From a virus: a stretch of 64,000 nt of DNA. The stretch's first letter is position 1. Every line of letters starts with the position of its first letter. Below the pieces are notes generated by a model. It was not told where the DNA came from. It ran no database searches and saw nothing but the letters and a program-made list of their open reading frames with translations. A program made the translations under genes and the position numbers. Positions 1 to 7,970 of this stretch are shown piece by piece. The stretch covers positions 1-64,000 of the IMG/VR virus record IMGVR_UViG_3300045284_000279. The stretch is one strand, 5' to 3'.

Positions 1-11
1 AGGAGTAGATC

Positions 12-170
12 GTGACGACGCTCTACGTGGTGATGGGATCTGAAGGCGAATACTCGGACCGCTCGACGTGGCCCGTCCGCGCGTTCATCGATCAGGCGAA
101 GGCGACGGCGCACGTCGTCAAGGCGACGTGCAGGGCGAATGAGATCGCAGCCGACCGCGAATCGCAATGA
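12..170 (+). CDS. hypothetical protein, 52 aa
   Basis: This small gene starts with GTG, preceded at positions 1-6 by AGGAGT, a good ribosome binding site. It encodes 52 residues beginning VTTLYVVMGSEGEYSD and ends at a TGA. The last 32 nt overlap the next gene in another frame. I recognise no domain. The N-terminal pattern resembles short phage proteins that begin with a beta strand followed by a YSDR motif, but no function follows from that. Confidence 0.55.
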   Translation: MTTLYVVMGSEGEYSDRSTWPVRAFIDQAKATAHVVKATCRANEIAADRESQ

Positions 171-435
171 GGCGCTAGGCCATCCACCGTCAGGCGATCT
201 ACCAGTTAATGAGTTTGATCCCAACGGCCTGCCCAATACCTCAGATGCTCCGTTCGTTGCCGCCGCTGACGATCATGAGTTTCCTCATAACTACGTCAGG
301 TATTACTTGATCGAAGTCGAGCTCGACGACGACGTGCGTGCCGACATCGTGGCCAGCGTGAAGGCCGACGTGGCGGCAGGTCTGTTCAGGCGCGCGATTG
401 CGCTCGACGGGAAGCTCGTCGTCGTCAAGGAGTAA
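139..435 (+). CDS. hypothetical protein, 98 aa
   Basis: An unrecognised 98-residue protein. The first 40 residues are polar and proline/asparagine-rich. The second half (YYLIEVELDDDVRADI, then an alanine-rich helix, then KLVVVKE) looks like a compact alpha/beta domain. AGGG at 132-135 could serve as ribosome binding site for the ATG at 139. The overlap with the upstream gene is longer than usual here, so the true start may be further in, but no later in-frame ATG exists near the conserved-looking part. It ends just before the promoter at 445-474. Confidence 0.5.
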   Translation: MRSQPTANRNEALGHPPSGDLPVNEFDPNGLPNTSDAPFVAAADDHEFPHNYVRYYLIEVELDDDVRADIVASVKADVAAGLFRRAIALDGKLVVVKE

Positions 436-444
436 GCCGGACAC

Positions 445-474
445 TTTACGTGAACGCTTCAGAGCTATTAGAAT
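445..474 (+). promoter_or_regulatory. sigma70-like promoter, copy 1
   Basis: The -35-like TTTACG (445-450) and -10-like TAGAAT (469-474) are separated by exactly 18 bases in a 71-base gap between genes. The same two hexamers with the same spacing, and an upstream GTAAGC, occur again at 7282-7311. It would drive the RHH-like gene at 507 and the recombination and replication genes behind it. Activity is inferred from the repetition and the match to bacterial consensus. Confidence 0.6.
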
Positions 475-506
475 CTGAAGTGGCCAAGGAAAGCGACCGA
501 TGACCG

Positions 507-860
507 ATGGACGCAAAGCACGGCACCGCACAGAACTACAGTCGAGGATGCAAGTGTCCGCGCTGCCGCAGCGCGTGGGCTCAGTACATGCGACTGCGGC
601 GAGCACCGCTGCGAAGGCCTCGCCGCGTCCGGCAGCCTCGCCGCGACGTTCCGAAGATCGTGTATCGCGGAAAGGTCGTCACGTCGATCGCGGTGACGCC
701 GTTCGCGAAGCAGATCCTCGAAGCCGCCAAGGCGCGCACCGGCAGGAGTTGGGGCGACGTCGTCGAGCACCTGCTCAGGCAAGCTGGCGGGACGGTGTCG
801 TTCGGAGACCAGGCGGAGTCCACGTCGTCGTCAGAGTCAAACAGTGCATGTTCGGCGTGA
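507..860 (+). CDS. zinc-finger plus RHH-like putative DNA-binding protein
   Basis: The 117-residue product has two parts. Residues 5-32 carry an HGT followed by C-x2-C and a basic helix (CKCPRCRSAW), the short 'HGT...CxCxxC' module common in phage proteins and related to HNH/zinc-knuckle folds. Residues about 56-92 read strand (VTSIAVT) followed by two helices, like a ribbon-helix-helix DNA-binding domain. It is the first gene behind promoter copy 1, which fits an early regulator. A competing frame from 500 was rejected because only this frame carries the motif. Target and effect are unknown. Confidence 0.65.
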   Translation: MDAKHGTAQNYSRGCKCPRCRSAWAQYMRLRRAPLRRPRRVRQPRRDVPKIVYRGKVVTSIAVTPFAKQILEAAKARTGRSWGDVVEHLLRQAGGTVSFGDQAESTSSSESNSACSA

Positions 861-1057
861 CGTCTGGCACGTACGGCATGGTTGCCTACGAGTGGAAGGA
901 TGGCTCCGAAGAGACGAATGCGCTCTACGGTCTTCCGTTGTCGCACGTGCTCGGCTCCGATCCATTGCCGACTGGAACAACGATCGAGGTTGACCTGCGG
1001 ATCGTGAAGCGCGGCAAGCACCTGCGAACGAATCCGTGGCTTAGGAAACGTCGATGA
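848..1057 (+). CDS. hypothetical protein, 69 aa
   Basis: This 69-residue protein starts at ATG 848 inside the end of the previous gene and overlaps the next by ATGA. No domain was recognised. The sequence is beta-rich (GTYGMVAYEWKDGSEE, then TTIEVDLRIVKRGKH) with a basic C-terminus. There is no obvious ribosome binding site, so it is probably translated by coupling. Confidence 0.5.
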   Translation: MFGVTSGTYGMVAYEWKDGSEETNALYGLPLSHVLGSDPLPTGTTIEVDLRIVKRGKHLRTNPWLRKRR

Positions 1058-1356
1058 CGTGGTTGACCTGCGCTTCGTCGAACGTCTCAGCTTTCGCCCG
1101 CGACGGCGCAGGCCTCGTCGTGCAGTTCAGGGGTGGCGGCGTCTATCGTTACGACGACGTGCCGTCCCACGTCGTCGAAGGCTTGATCTCCGCCGAGTCT
1201 AAGGGATCGTTCCTCTACCACAACGTCATCAAGTCGGCACCACTGAAGTCTTTCCGCAAGCTGTCTACTGACGAAGCCGCGCAGTTGGGCGCGCCAACAA
1301 TCGGAGCCGACCGTGAACAACGAGACCACCACGACTACCGACAATCAGCCTGTTGA
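1054..1356 (+). CDS. KTSC domain protein
   Basis: The 100-residue product matches the KTSC domain pattern. It has an S-S-N-V-S start (residues 8-12), LVVQFRGGGVYRYDDVP in the middle, then a helix and SKGSFLYHNVIKSAPLK. The domain is small, found alone or fused to lysyl-tRNA synthetases and phage or plasmid proteins, and a nucleic-acid-binding role has been suggested but not established. The last 44 nt overlap the ERF gene start, and the C-terminal 20 residues look unstructured. Confidence 0.75.
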   Translation: MTWLTCASSNVSAFARDGAGLVVQFRGGGVYRYDDVPSHVVEGLISAESKGSFLYHNVIKSAPLKSFRKLSTDEAAQLGAPTIGADREQRDHHDYRQSAC

Positions 1357-2200
1357 CTTCGAGCCGGATCATCCTGCTGAGCTGGTGCAGCAGCCGCCGC
1401 AGGAGCGTGGACCGCGTACGTCCCTCGTGAAGCCGCTGAATCAGGCGCCCGAAGGCATCGAGCGTGTGGCGCTGATGAAGATGTCTCCAGAGATAGGCGA
1501 GCTGATGGGCGCGCTGGCCGAGGCGCAGGGGAAGTTCGGCACGATCGAGCGAACCTTGAACGCACGCATCAAGAGCGCGAAGGCCGACTACGAGTACGAC
1601 TACGCGCCCCTTGACGAGGTGCTGCAGGCCGTGCGACCGCACCTCTCGGCAGCCGGCATCGCGATCACGCAGATTCCCTATGCACGTCAAGGGTCCGTGC
1701 TCGTCAGGACGATGCTCGCGCACAAGAGCGGTCAGTTCATGTTCTCGGACCTGCTCGTGCAGAGCGAAGGGTCGGATGCGCGCTCTGTTGGATCGGCCAT
1801 CACGTACGGTCGTCGCTATGCGCTCATGGCGATCCTCGGCGTGGCACCCGAGTACGACGACGACGGTGCCGCAGCGACGGCGACGCCGCCTGCGCCTCCG
1901 CGATCAGCGCCGCGTCAGAGGCAGGAGCAGTCACCAGCTGAAGGTGATATCAAGTCTCCGATCGGCAAGATCAAGTCCCTCGAAGTTGCCAGCGAAGAGC
2001 GCGCGCTCGTCCGCCTGTCGACCGGCTACGTTGCTGCGGCGAAGACTGCCGAACTGGTGCAGGCCTTGAGAGGTTTCAAGGCCGTCGACGCGACGATCGA
2101 GCTGCGCGCGTCGCCGTCGTCCGATCCGAAGAAGTACGCGCCGATCATCGACGAGATTCTCCTGAAGAAGAACACCAGTGCCACCGCGGAAACGAAGTAG
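1313..2200 (+). CDS. erf: ERF-family single-strand annealing protein
   Basis: The 295-residue product is an ERF-superfamily recombinase, which anneals complementary single strands during phage recombination. Family signatures are visible: a helix around residues 60-82, YEYDYAPLDEVL (93-104), the AGIAITQ strand, an AHKSG turn, GSAITYGRRYAL (160-171), and acidic DDDG (182-185) closing the core. The GTG start at 1313 gives about 55 disordered leading residues. A shorter start in the region of residue 55 is possible. The PD-(D/E)XK exonuclease gene follows with a 23-nt overlap, the usual annealase plus exonuclease pair. Confidence 0.9.
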   Translation: MNNETTTTTDNQPVDFEPDHPAELVQQPPQERGPRTSLVKPLNQAPEGIERVALMKMSPEIGELMGALAEAQGKFGTIERTLNARIKSAKADYEYDYAPLDEVLQAVRPHLSAAGIAITQIPYARQGSVLVRTMLAHKSGQFMFSDLLVQSEGSDARSVGSAITYGRRYALMAILGVAPEYDDDGAAATATPPAPPRSAPRQRQEQSPAEGDIKSPIGKIKSLEVASEERALVRLSTGYVAAAKTAELVQALRGFKAVDATIELRASPSSDPKKYAPIIDEILLKKNTSATAETK

Positions 2201-2894
2201 CACCACGGCGGCGCAGGGGCGTTTGCAGTGGACTGCCGCCGACGTTCGATTCGACCGAGAGACGCACACCTCGACCCTGCCTGACGGGTCGAGCGTGCCG
2301 CACGTGACGGCCATCCTCGAAGCTGTCGGATTGAAGACTGACTTCACCCGCATCGCCAGCTTCAATCAGAGAACGTCTGATGCCGTCGAACTGTCGACGC
2401 ATCGCGGCGAGGCAGTGCACGCAGACTGCCACGCGCTCGACGACGGTGAGCTCGCGTGGGATCTCGTCGACCCTCGTATCCTGCCGTACGTCAACGCGTG
2501 GGAACGCTGCAAGGCCGACCTCAACCTCTCACCAATCCTGCACGCCCGCGAGCGGTTCCTCTTTCATCCTGTCCATCAGTTCTGCGGCATCATGGACGGA
2601 CTGTTCAGGCGCGCTGATGCTAAGACGATCCTCGGCGACTTGAAGACAGGAGATCCCGAGGCTGCGGCTGCCCACGTCCAGACGGCTGCCTACGAGTTGG
2701 CGCTCTCAGCGACGCACCCTGAGCTGATCGTCGACGAGCGCTGGTCGATCTGGTTGACGCCTCGCCTCACCGTTCCGTATCGCATCCTCAACTACTCTGC
2801 GCGTCCCGATGCCTGGCTCGATCGCGGCAAGTTCCTCGCCTGCCTCACTGTCTACCGCGAGCAGGCCGGCCGACGAAGGAAGGTGACAGCATGA
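2178..2894 (+). CDS. PD-(D/E)XK exonuclease (RecB/YqaJ-like), recombination partner
   Basis: The 238-residue protein has the nuclease core in order: RGEAVH (H81), GIMD (D140), GDLKTG (D154, K156) and HVQTAAYELA (Q168). This is the RecB-like PD-(D/E)XK arrangement. It probably resects DNA ends to give the single strands that the upstream ERF protein anneals. No cysteine cluster is present, in contrast to the second PD-(D/E)XK gene at 13055. GTG start inside the ERF gene; overlaps the next gene by ATGA. Confidence 0.85.
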   Translation: MPPRKRSSTTAAQGRLQWTAADVRFDRETHTSTLPDGSSVPHVTAILEAVGLKTDFTRIASFNQRTSDAVELSTHRGEAVHADCHALDDGELAWDLVDPRILPYVNAWERCKADLNLSPILHARERFLFHPVHQFCGIMDGLFRRADAKTILGDLKTGDPEAAAAHVQTAAYELALSATHPELIVDERWSIWLTPRLTVPYRILNYSARPDAWLDRGKFLACLTVYREQAGRRRKVTA

Positions 2895-3772
2895 ACGACT
2901 TTGAGTCGCTGGAGATCGAACCAGACGCACCAGTTGACCCTCCGAACGAACGCCTGCTGATGCTGGCGAAGTCGAGCCAGATCTTGCAGGCGCTGCCTCC
3001 AGACTTTCCGCTCAAGACGCTGTTGATGTTCCTGCCTGACGTGGCCATGAAGGACCACGCGAACAGCCTCGCCGCGCAGGCCTTGAAGCTCGACGTCAGC
3101 GGCACGATGAACCTGCGCTTCGCCGACGGTAAGCTGGCCGAACTGCGGAAGGCCGTTGCTGACATCGAGGCCTGCTTCGTCGAGCCTGTCTCGCTCGCCA
3201 ATCAACTGCACAAGCGCCTGACGAAGCTGCGCAGCGACTTCACCAGTGCCGCCGACGCGGCTGTGACGTCGCTGTCGAGTCGAATCATCTTGGAACAGCG
3301 TCGCCTCGAACAGGAAGCGAACGCAGCGCAACGCAGGGCGCAGGAAGAAGCTGACCGACAGGCGCGAGAGGCAGCCGCGCGTGCCGCGCGCGAAGCGAAG
3401 GAACGTGGCGCGCCGAAGGCGACGGTGACGGCACTCAGAGAGCAGGCGAAGACGGCGACGGCTCCGCCGGTAGCGACGATGCCGCTGCCAAGTCTGGGCA
3501 ACTCGTCGAAGGCGCAGAAGTGGAAAGGACGCATCAGAGGCACGGAACCTGGCGAAGAACCCAATCCGAGCGTGCCGGAGATGAACGCGGCGCAGCAGGA
3601 GCAGGTCATGCAGCTGCTCGACGGCATCAGGAACAGTCGCGCGCCGCTCGCCTTCATCGACATCAATTGGTCCGTCGTGAACAAGCACGCCGTCGGCGCG
3701 AAGACCACGTTCGACTATCCAGGCCTCGAAGCCTTCGACGAAGGCAGCCTCAGAGCAAAGGCGACGCGATGA
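2891..3772 (+). CDS. coiled-coil recombination-module protein, unknown function
   Basis: The 293-residue protein is helical. Residues about 130-180 form a charged, alanine/arginine/glutamate-rich coiled coil (QEEADRQAREAAARAAREA). A proline-rich linker follows, and then a globular end containing INWSVVNKHAV and PGLEAFDEGSL. The last motif (PG-x-x-x-a/y-D-E) recurs at the C-terminus of many phage proteins next to annealases. It may be an accessory factor for ERF. No catalytic motif is visible. Confidence 0.6.
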   Translation: MNDFESLEIEPDAPVDPPNERLLMLAKSSQILQALPPDFPLKTLLMFLPDVAMKDHANSLAAQALKLDVSGTMNLRFADGKLAELRKAVADIEACFVEPVSLANQLHKRLTKLRSDFTSAADAAVTSLSSRIILEQRRLEQEANAAQRRAQEEADRQAREAAARAAREAKERGAPKATVTALREQAKTATAPPVATMPLPSLGNSSKAQKWKGRIRGTEPGEEPNPSVPEMNAAQQEQVMQLLDGIRNSRAPLAFIDINWSVVNKHAVGAKTTFDYPGLEAFDEGSLRAKATR

Positions 3773-4206
3773 AGCGCAGCGAGCAGGCCGAGCAGAAGAA
3801 GGCGCGCGGCGAATCAGCCAAGCGGTGCCTCGATACGTTCTACGAAGCCTTCATGCGCCGACACAATCCAGCGAACCTCGTCGACGAATGGTTGGCCATC
3901 AAGCCGTCCGAGCGGCACTCTGGCAAGTACGACGACCTCAAGGCGAAGCTCGTGCTGCCGCGCATCGAAGGCGCGAAGGACATGACGCTGATGAAGCGCA
4001 TGATCGAGTCGTGGGGTGAGGTGACCGTCAGGCGGCTGATCGAAGACTTCTTCGGATCCGCTTACCTCATGCACCAAGTGATCAACTCGAATCAGGACGT
4101 CGGCGCGCTGTGGTTCGCTGCGCCGAAGCTCCTGCTCCGCCGCGGCGTGCCGGACGATAGGACGCGCGGGAACCTCGACGCCGTGCGAAGGGCGATGGGC
4201 CAATGA
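3769..4206 (+). CDS. hypothetical helical protein, 145 aa
   Basis: The start is ATG 3769, overlapping the previous stop. The 145-residue product is mostly helical with many charged residues (KKARGESAKRCLDTFYEAF) and a conserved-looking core, TLMKRMIESWGEVTVRRLIEDFF. No family was recognised. Its position between recombination genes and the beta clamp suggests replication or recombination, but this is context only. Confidence 0.55.
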   Translation: MKRSEQAEQKKARGESAKRCLDTFYEAFMRRHNPANLVDEWLAIKPSERHSGKYDDLKAKLVLPRIEGAKDMTLMKRMIESWGEVTVRRLIEDFFGSAYLMHQVINSNQDVGALWFAAPKLLLRRGVPDDRTRGNLDAVRRAMGQ

Positions 4207-4484
4207 AGGTCCGCGTGACGCTGGACGCCGACGCGCGCCTGCGGTTCGTTGTCGCGAAGTACTTCGGATCGAAGGGTCGCGCGACGCGGAAGCAGGTCCG
4301 CGAATTCGTGCGCGGCGCCGTTGCATCGGCCGTGCGCGAACATCAGGAGGCGCTGCGGCCTCGTTCGCGCGCAGCCGCAGAGCGGTTGGCTACCGCCGAA
4401 GGTCAGCCCAAGGTCGTCGAAGAATGTCTTCGCGTGAGTGAAAAGCAGTTGAGCCTCTTGGCAGGAGAAGGAGAAGTAGGATGA
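4203..4484 (+). CDS. hypothetical basic protein, 93 aa
   Basis: A 93-residue protein with a beta start (MKVRVTLD) and a basic helix (GRATRKQVREFVRGAV). The C-terminal residues EKQLSLLAGEGEVG contain a QLSLL stretch that resembles the short clamp-binding peptide QLxLF. The gene lies directly upstream of, and overlaps, the phage clamp gene, so a clamp-interacting role is an appealing inference. No domain was recognised. Confidence 0.55.
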   Translation: MKVRVTLDADARLRFVVAKYFGSKGRATRKQVREFVRGAVASAVREHQEALRPRSRAAAERLATAEGQPKVVEECLRVSEKQLSLLAGEGEVG

Positions 4485-5593
4485 TCGAATTCAACGTGAA
4501 GCCGTCGCTGATGGTGAAGGAACTGGAATTCGGGCAGCGCATCGCGAACCGCAAGTCGACGATTCCTATCCTCACGCACGTCAGTGTGGCGACGCTCGAC
4601 GACCAGACGATCGCGTTCGGCGTGACGGACACCGTGACGGCGCTGAAGTCGCAGTGCCACGCTAAGGTCGTGCGGCCAGGTTCCTGCGTGATGCCGGCGC
4701 GGAAGCTCTACGAGATCGTTAAGACCCTGCCGGCCGAAGCCGACCTGAAGATCGTGCACGACGGTGCGTCGGCGACGTTGACCTGCGGCGGCTACCGCGG
4801 CCGTCTCCAGTCGCTGCCCGCGGCAGACTTTCCGTCGTTGCCGGAGCCTGACGGCCTGTCGGCCGTGCTGCCGCGCGCGACGCTGAAAGACCTGTTGGAG
4901 CGCACGCGCTACGCCACCGCGAAGCAGGATCAGCGCTACTTCCTCGACGGCGTGCGGCTCGAGATCACCAACGACTCCATCACCTGCGCCTCGACCGACT
5001 CGCATCGGCTCTCGACGAGTGCCGTCGGGTTCGCAGGCCCGAAAGACCCGATCCTCACCATCGTCCAGAACGACATCGTCGACGAGCTCATCGCCATGCT
5101 TGACGGCGAGGGCGAAGTGGACTGCACGCTCGGCGCGAGCCACCTGTTCTTCGAGGCCGACGGCCGATGCCTCGTGCAGACGCTTCCGGCAGGTCAGTTC
5201 CCCGCGTGGCGTCGCATCGTGCCGTCACGCGACGCAGGTCCGACCGTGGAGAAAGATTCCCTCGAAGCGATCATCCGTCGTATCATGCTGATGTCCGACG
5301 GCGCGCGGTCGCGGACGATCGACTTCACCTTCAACAACGGCACGCTGTCGGTGACGTCGAGCAGTCAGCAGTTCGGCGACGCGAGCGAAGACCTGCCGCT
5401 CAAGTACGGCGACGGCGTGAAGAAGCTGGCCACGTCGCTCGCCGTCAACGGTGGCTTCGTGCTGGACTTCCTCGATGCGTCAGGGACGCAGGCCGTCGAG
5501 CTCAGCGTCGTCGACGAAGGCTCGCCGCTCGTGATGCGGCCTGTCGGCGCAGCCGTCGAGCACGTGAACGTGATGATGCCAGTCAGGCGCTGA
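4481..5593 (+). CDS. dnaN: DNA polymerase III beta subunit (sliding clamp)
   Basis: The 370-residue product matches bacterial beta clamps in length and architecture, with three clamp domains. Recognisable parts are the N-terminal strand-helix-strand with TIPILTHV, the FPSLPE motif near residue 125, RYATAKQDQRYFLDGVRLE, the ASTDSHRLS segment of domain 2, and the terminal MMPVRR, equivalent to the MPMRL end of cellular clamps. It should encircle DNA and tether polymerase and clamp-binding proteins. No phage polymerase gene was recognised nearby, so it may recruit host Pol III. It sits between recombination genes and the helicase-loader gene. Confidence 0.93.
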   Translation: MIEFNVKPSLMVKELEFGQRIANRKSTIPILTHVSVATLDDQTIAFGVTDTVTALKSQCHAKVVRPGSCVMPARKLYEIVKTLPAEADLKIVHDGASATLTCGGYRGRLQSLPAADFPSLPEPDGLSAVLPRATLKDLLERTRYATAKQDQRYFLDGVRLEITNDSITCASTDSHRLSTSAVGFAGPKDPILTIVQNDIVDELIAMLDGEGEVDCTLGASHLFFEADGRCLVQTLPAGQFPAWRRIVPSRDAGPTVEKDSLEAIIRRIMLMSDGARSRTIDFTFNNGTLSVTSSSQQFGDASEDLPLKYGDGVKKLATSLAVNGGFVLDFLDASGTQAVELSVVDEGSPLVMRPVGAAVEHVNVMMPVRR

Positions 5594-5596
5594 AAG

Positions 5597-5800
5597 ATGG
5601 ACAGGAACATCGACGAGAGGTTCAGGGACGCCGCCGCGCAGATCTATCAGCGCGACGGCTTCAGCATCCCGGTCTTCGGAGCCGTCTGGCGCATGGCCGA
5701 CGGCTCCGCCTTCGTCGAGGCTGTCGTCGAGGTCAAGCGTGCGGACCTCGACGCACTTGAAGGTCAGCAGCAGAAAGGCGGCGAACGTGCGAACGTGTAG
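5597..5800 (+). CDS. hypothetical protein, 67 aa
   Basis: The gene starts 3 nt after the clamp stop and encodes 67 residues, with a helix (DERFRDAAAQIYQRDG) and then an amphipathic beta/alpha part. No domain was recognised. Translation is probably coupled to the clamp gene. Confidence 0.55.
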   Translation: MDRNIDERFRDAAAQIYQRDGFSIPVFGAVWRMADGSAFVEAVVEVKRADLDALEGQQQKGGERANV

Positions 5801-6122
5801 CGCAGGAAGGTGCGTCGCGCTGGCTGTTCCGAAGCCCGAACTGATTCCTGAGAAGGTCGCAGGGATCGTGAAAGACGACAGCGGTTCTTTTCACGTCATC
5901 CTTGGTGACTGCGAGCCGATCTTCTTGACGCATCGTCACGCTCGCGCGGCAATCGAGCGGCACTTCACGACGACGTGCGCCGTGCACCGCCTGCGTCCAG
6001 CATGGCGTTCGGACGGGTTCAAGGAGCAGTGGACGGACTGGTATCGTCCGCCGCAGGTGCCGTCGGCAGCTGACGACAGGTCGTGGCCGCCGCTCGATCG
6101 CGAACTTAGGTGGCGGCGGTAA
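5787..6122 (+). CDS. hypothetical protein, 111 aa
   Basis: The GTG at 5787 overlaps the end of the previous gene, with AAAGGCGG about 8 nt upstream. The 111 residues include KVAGIVKDDSGSFHVILGD and THRHARAAIERHF, suggesting a small alpha/beta domain, then a tryptophan- and proline-rich tail. No family was recognised. A longer start in the same frame at 5739 would create an implausible 62-nt overlap. Confidence 0.5.
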   Translation: MRTCSAGRCVALAVPKPELIPEKVAGIVKDDSGSFHVILGDCEPIFLTHRHARAAIERHFTTTCAVHRLRPAWRSDGFKEQWTDWYRPPQVPSAADDRSWPPLDRELRWRR

Positions 6123-6129
6123 CCTCGCC

Positions 6130-6774
6130 GTGAGCCTGCACCTCGATGCGCGCGGGAAGGTGACGGAAGACTTCGGGCTGTTTATGCTCCGCCTCGCGGC
6201 GGTCTATCCGACGACTGGCAAGCTCAATCCAGAGCTGATCTTGAGCTACGCCAAGATCCTCGGCGACCTGCCGCTCGACAAGCTCCATCAGGCCGGCGCG
6301 CGATGCGCGCGATCCGAGAAGTTCTTTCCGAGCGCAGCGACCCTGCGGAGCTTTCTCGAGACATCTCCCGACGATGCAGGACTGATCGCGTGGGCATCGT
6401 TCAGGACGGCTGCTGCAGACGTCGGCTGTTACGCCAGCCTGCTCGTGGAAGACCCTGCCGCTGCTGATGCCCTGACGGTCGTCTTCGGGACGTGGGCGGC
6501 GTACTGCGAATACGAGGAAGGGCCGGCCTTGCATGCCCGCAGGGCGGAATTCCTCGCGGCCTACCGAGATGCGGTCCGTCGAGGCCGTAGGCTGGCTTCT
6601 GGCGCGACGAGGCTGGCTGGCATGCTGGAAGCCTCAGGGAAGGCGTCCGACTCGCCAGCGGCTGTCCTGGGCCGGTTGCTGGCCTCGGGGAAGGTCGAGG
6701 TCATTCAGCAGCGCACGCTCGAAGGCTCGGCACCTGCTCTGCCGCCACCAGCAGGTCCAGATGGCCAGGATTAG
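6130..6774 (+). CDS. putative replicative helicase loader / replisome organiser
   Basis: The 214-residue GTG-started product begins with a helical domain: FGLFMLRLAAVYP, then LILSYAKILGDLPLDKLHQAGARCARSEKFFPSAATLRSFLE, through about residue 80. This fits phage helicase loaders of the G39P/DnaC-like kind, where a W/Y-helix 'l.dlp.e.l..A...c......FfPs..elr' domain binds DnaB. The rest is alanine-rich and helical. A phage DnaB lies at 14265, giving it a natural partner. Family assignment is by pattern only. Confidence 0.6.
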   Translation: MSLHLDARGKVTEDFGLFMLRLAAVYPTTGKLNPELILSYAKILGDLPLDKLHQAGARCARSEKFFPSAATLRSFLETSPDDAGLIAWASFRTAAADVGCYASLLVEDPAAADALTVVFGTWAAYCEYEEGPALHARRAEFLAAYRDAVRRGRRLASGATRLAGMLEASGKASDSPAAVLGRLLASGKVEVIQQRTLEGSAPALPPPAGPDGQD

Positions 6775-7270
6775 TAATCAATTAGCCAAGCCGGAGCCTC
6801 GCAAGCGGGCGAAGGCACGCCGTCGGAGGCGTGAAGTCGCCGTCATCAAGGACGTGCGCGCAGCAGTCGCAGAACGCGACGGGTCGTGTCGCCTGCTCGG
6901 CGGACCGTTCGGACCATGCACGGCGGTGAGCGAGTGGGCGCACTTCGGTTCGCATCGTCGCTCGGCGACGCGCGGTATGGATCCAGAGGAACGCCACACG
7001 TCGGAAGGTTCGTTGATGCTGTGCGGTGGACCTGCCGGTGGCCATCACCATGCCTACGACAAAGGATCGGGTGATCGGCGGCTGCAGATCGATGCGGTCG
7101 ATCCTGCGCGCGGCTGCGACGGACCACTGCGCTACGAGATGGGCAGCATCGTCTACGTCGAGCCTGAGTTGTCGAGCACCATCTCTCGCGCCGCGTTGGC
7201 GCGCGACGGCGCAGGCGACTTCGATTTTGACTTCGACGATGCAGAAGTGTTCGACGGAGATGACGCCTAG
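6761..7270 (+). CDS. HNH-like endonuclease / zinc-binding protein
   Basis: The ATG at 6761 gives 169 residues. After a basic start (RKRAKARRRRREVAVIKDVR) the core reads AERDGSCRLLGG, then SEWAHFGSHRRSATRG, then LMLCGGPAGGHHHAYDKGSG. That is a Cys/His arrangement like the beta-beta-alpha metal site of HNH nucleases, with E-W-A-H in place of the first His motif and GHHHAYD as the last. It probably cuts or nicks DNA. The C-terminus is acidic (GDFDFDFDDAEVFDGDDA). It is the last gene before promoter copy 2. Confidence 0.65.
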   Translation: MARISNQLAKPEPRKRAKARRRRREVAVIKDVRAAVAERDGSCRLLGGPFGPCTAVSEWAHFGSHRRSATRGMDPEERHTSEGSLMLCGGPAGGHHHAYDKGSGDRRLQIDAVDPARGCDGPLRYEMGSIVYVEPELSSTISRAALARDGAGDFDFDFDDAEVFDGDDA

Positions 7271-7281
7271 CGAGTAAGCTG

Positions 7282-7311
7282 TTTACGTTCACGCGGTTCG
7301 TTTACTAGAAT
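7282..7311 (+). promoter_or_regulatory. sigma70-like promoter, copy 2
   Basis: TTTACG at 7282-7287 and TAGAAT at 7306-7311 are again 18 bases apart, with GTAAGC just upstream (7274-7279), repeating the arrangement at 445-474. It sits in the 62-base gap between the HNH-like gene and the LmbU-like gene at 7333, which it should drive. Confidence 0.6.
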
Positions 7312-7332
7312 TCCACCATCGGAGTAGCAGGC

Positions 7333-7953
7333 ATGGCGAAGAAGCAGCAGCAGAGACGCGCACTGGCGATCGGGCAGACGATCGCGAGCGTCGTCAGCCC
7401 GACCGATGCCGTCGTGATCGGCAAAGGGTTCAAGGCGACGGCGAACGGCCTCATCATTCAAGGCACGCCGAAGTTCGAGTCCTGGGAGTCGACGATGAAC
7501 CGACTCCGCGTGGCCGAGAAGGCGGCGCCGTTCGCGCTCGGTGACGGCATCATCTGGGGCGAGACGCACTTCGACGAAAAGGCCTCGCAGGTGCTCGACG
7601 AAAGCTCCGGCTGGAGCCTCAAGACCATCTCCGTCTATCGCTGGCTCGCATCCCGCATCGCCTCGGCCGATCGCAGGATGGATCGTCTCGGCGTCTCGCA
7701 CCACCTGCTCGTCGCCGCCTTGACTCCTGTGAAGCAGCGCCAGTGGTTGAAGCTGGCGGCGGCCGACGAAGAAGACCACGCGTGGACCGTCGCGCGCATG
7801 CGCAAGGCGATGAAGGAAGGCGAAGACCTGCCGGCCGAGAAGTTCTGGGTGCTCGTTTCCGCCAACGATATCAGCGACCAGAACGAACTGATGGAGCGTC
7901 TGCAAGGCGAAGGTCGTGCCTGCAAGGCCGTCGTGCGGCGCGAGCGAAAGTAG
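7333..7953 (+). CDS. LmbU-like putative transcriptional regulator (copy 1)
   Basis: The 206-residue product shows the pattern of LmbU-family proteins. It has a W-x-x-W helix followed by ALGDGIIWGE (G-D-x-x-x-x-G-E), SLKTISVYRWLASRI, then RLGVSHHLLVAALTP, QRQWLKLAA and W-T-V-A-R-M-R. In the lincomycin regulator LmbU the same skeleton surrounds an unusual helix-turn-helix that activates transcription. It is the first gene after promoter copy 2, starts at an ATG with GGAG upstream, and has a divergent relative at 16787. A role in switching on phage genes is inferred. Confidence 0.65.
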   Translation: MAKKQQQRRALAIGQTIASVVSPTDAVVIGKGFKATANGLIIQGTPKFESWESTMNRLRVAEKAAPFALGDGIIWGETHFDEKASQVLDESSGWSLKTISVYRWLASRIASADRRMDRLGVSHHLLVAALTPVKQRQWLKLAAADEEDHAWTVARMRKAMKEGEDLPAEKFWVLVSANDISDQNELMERLQGEGRACKAVVRRERK

Positions 7954-7970
7954 AAGGAGAAGGAGGCTGC

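Noticed and set aside
500-1057. A single 185-codon gene from 500 to 1057
   Set aside because: The frame from 507 carries the HGT...CxCxxC and RHH-like motifs over the same bases. Only the last part of the 500 frame (from ATG 848) looks coding.
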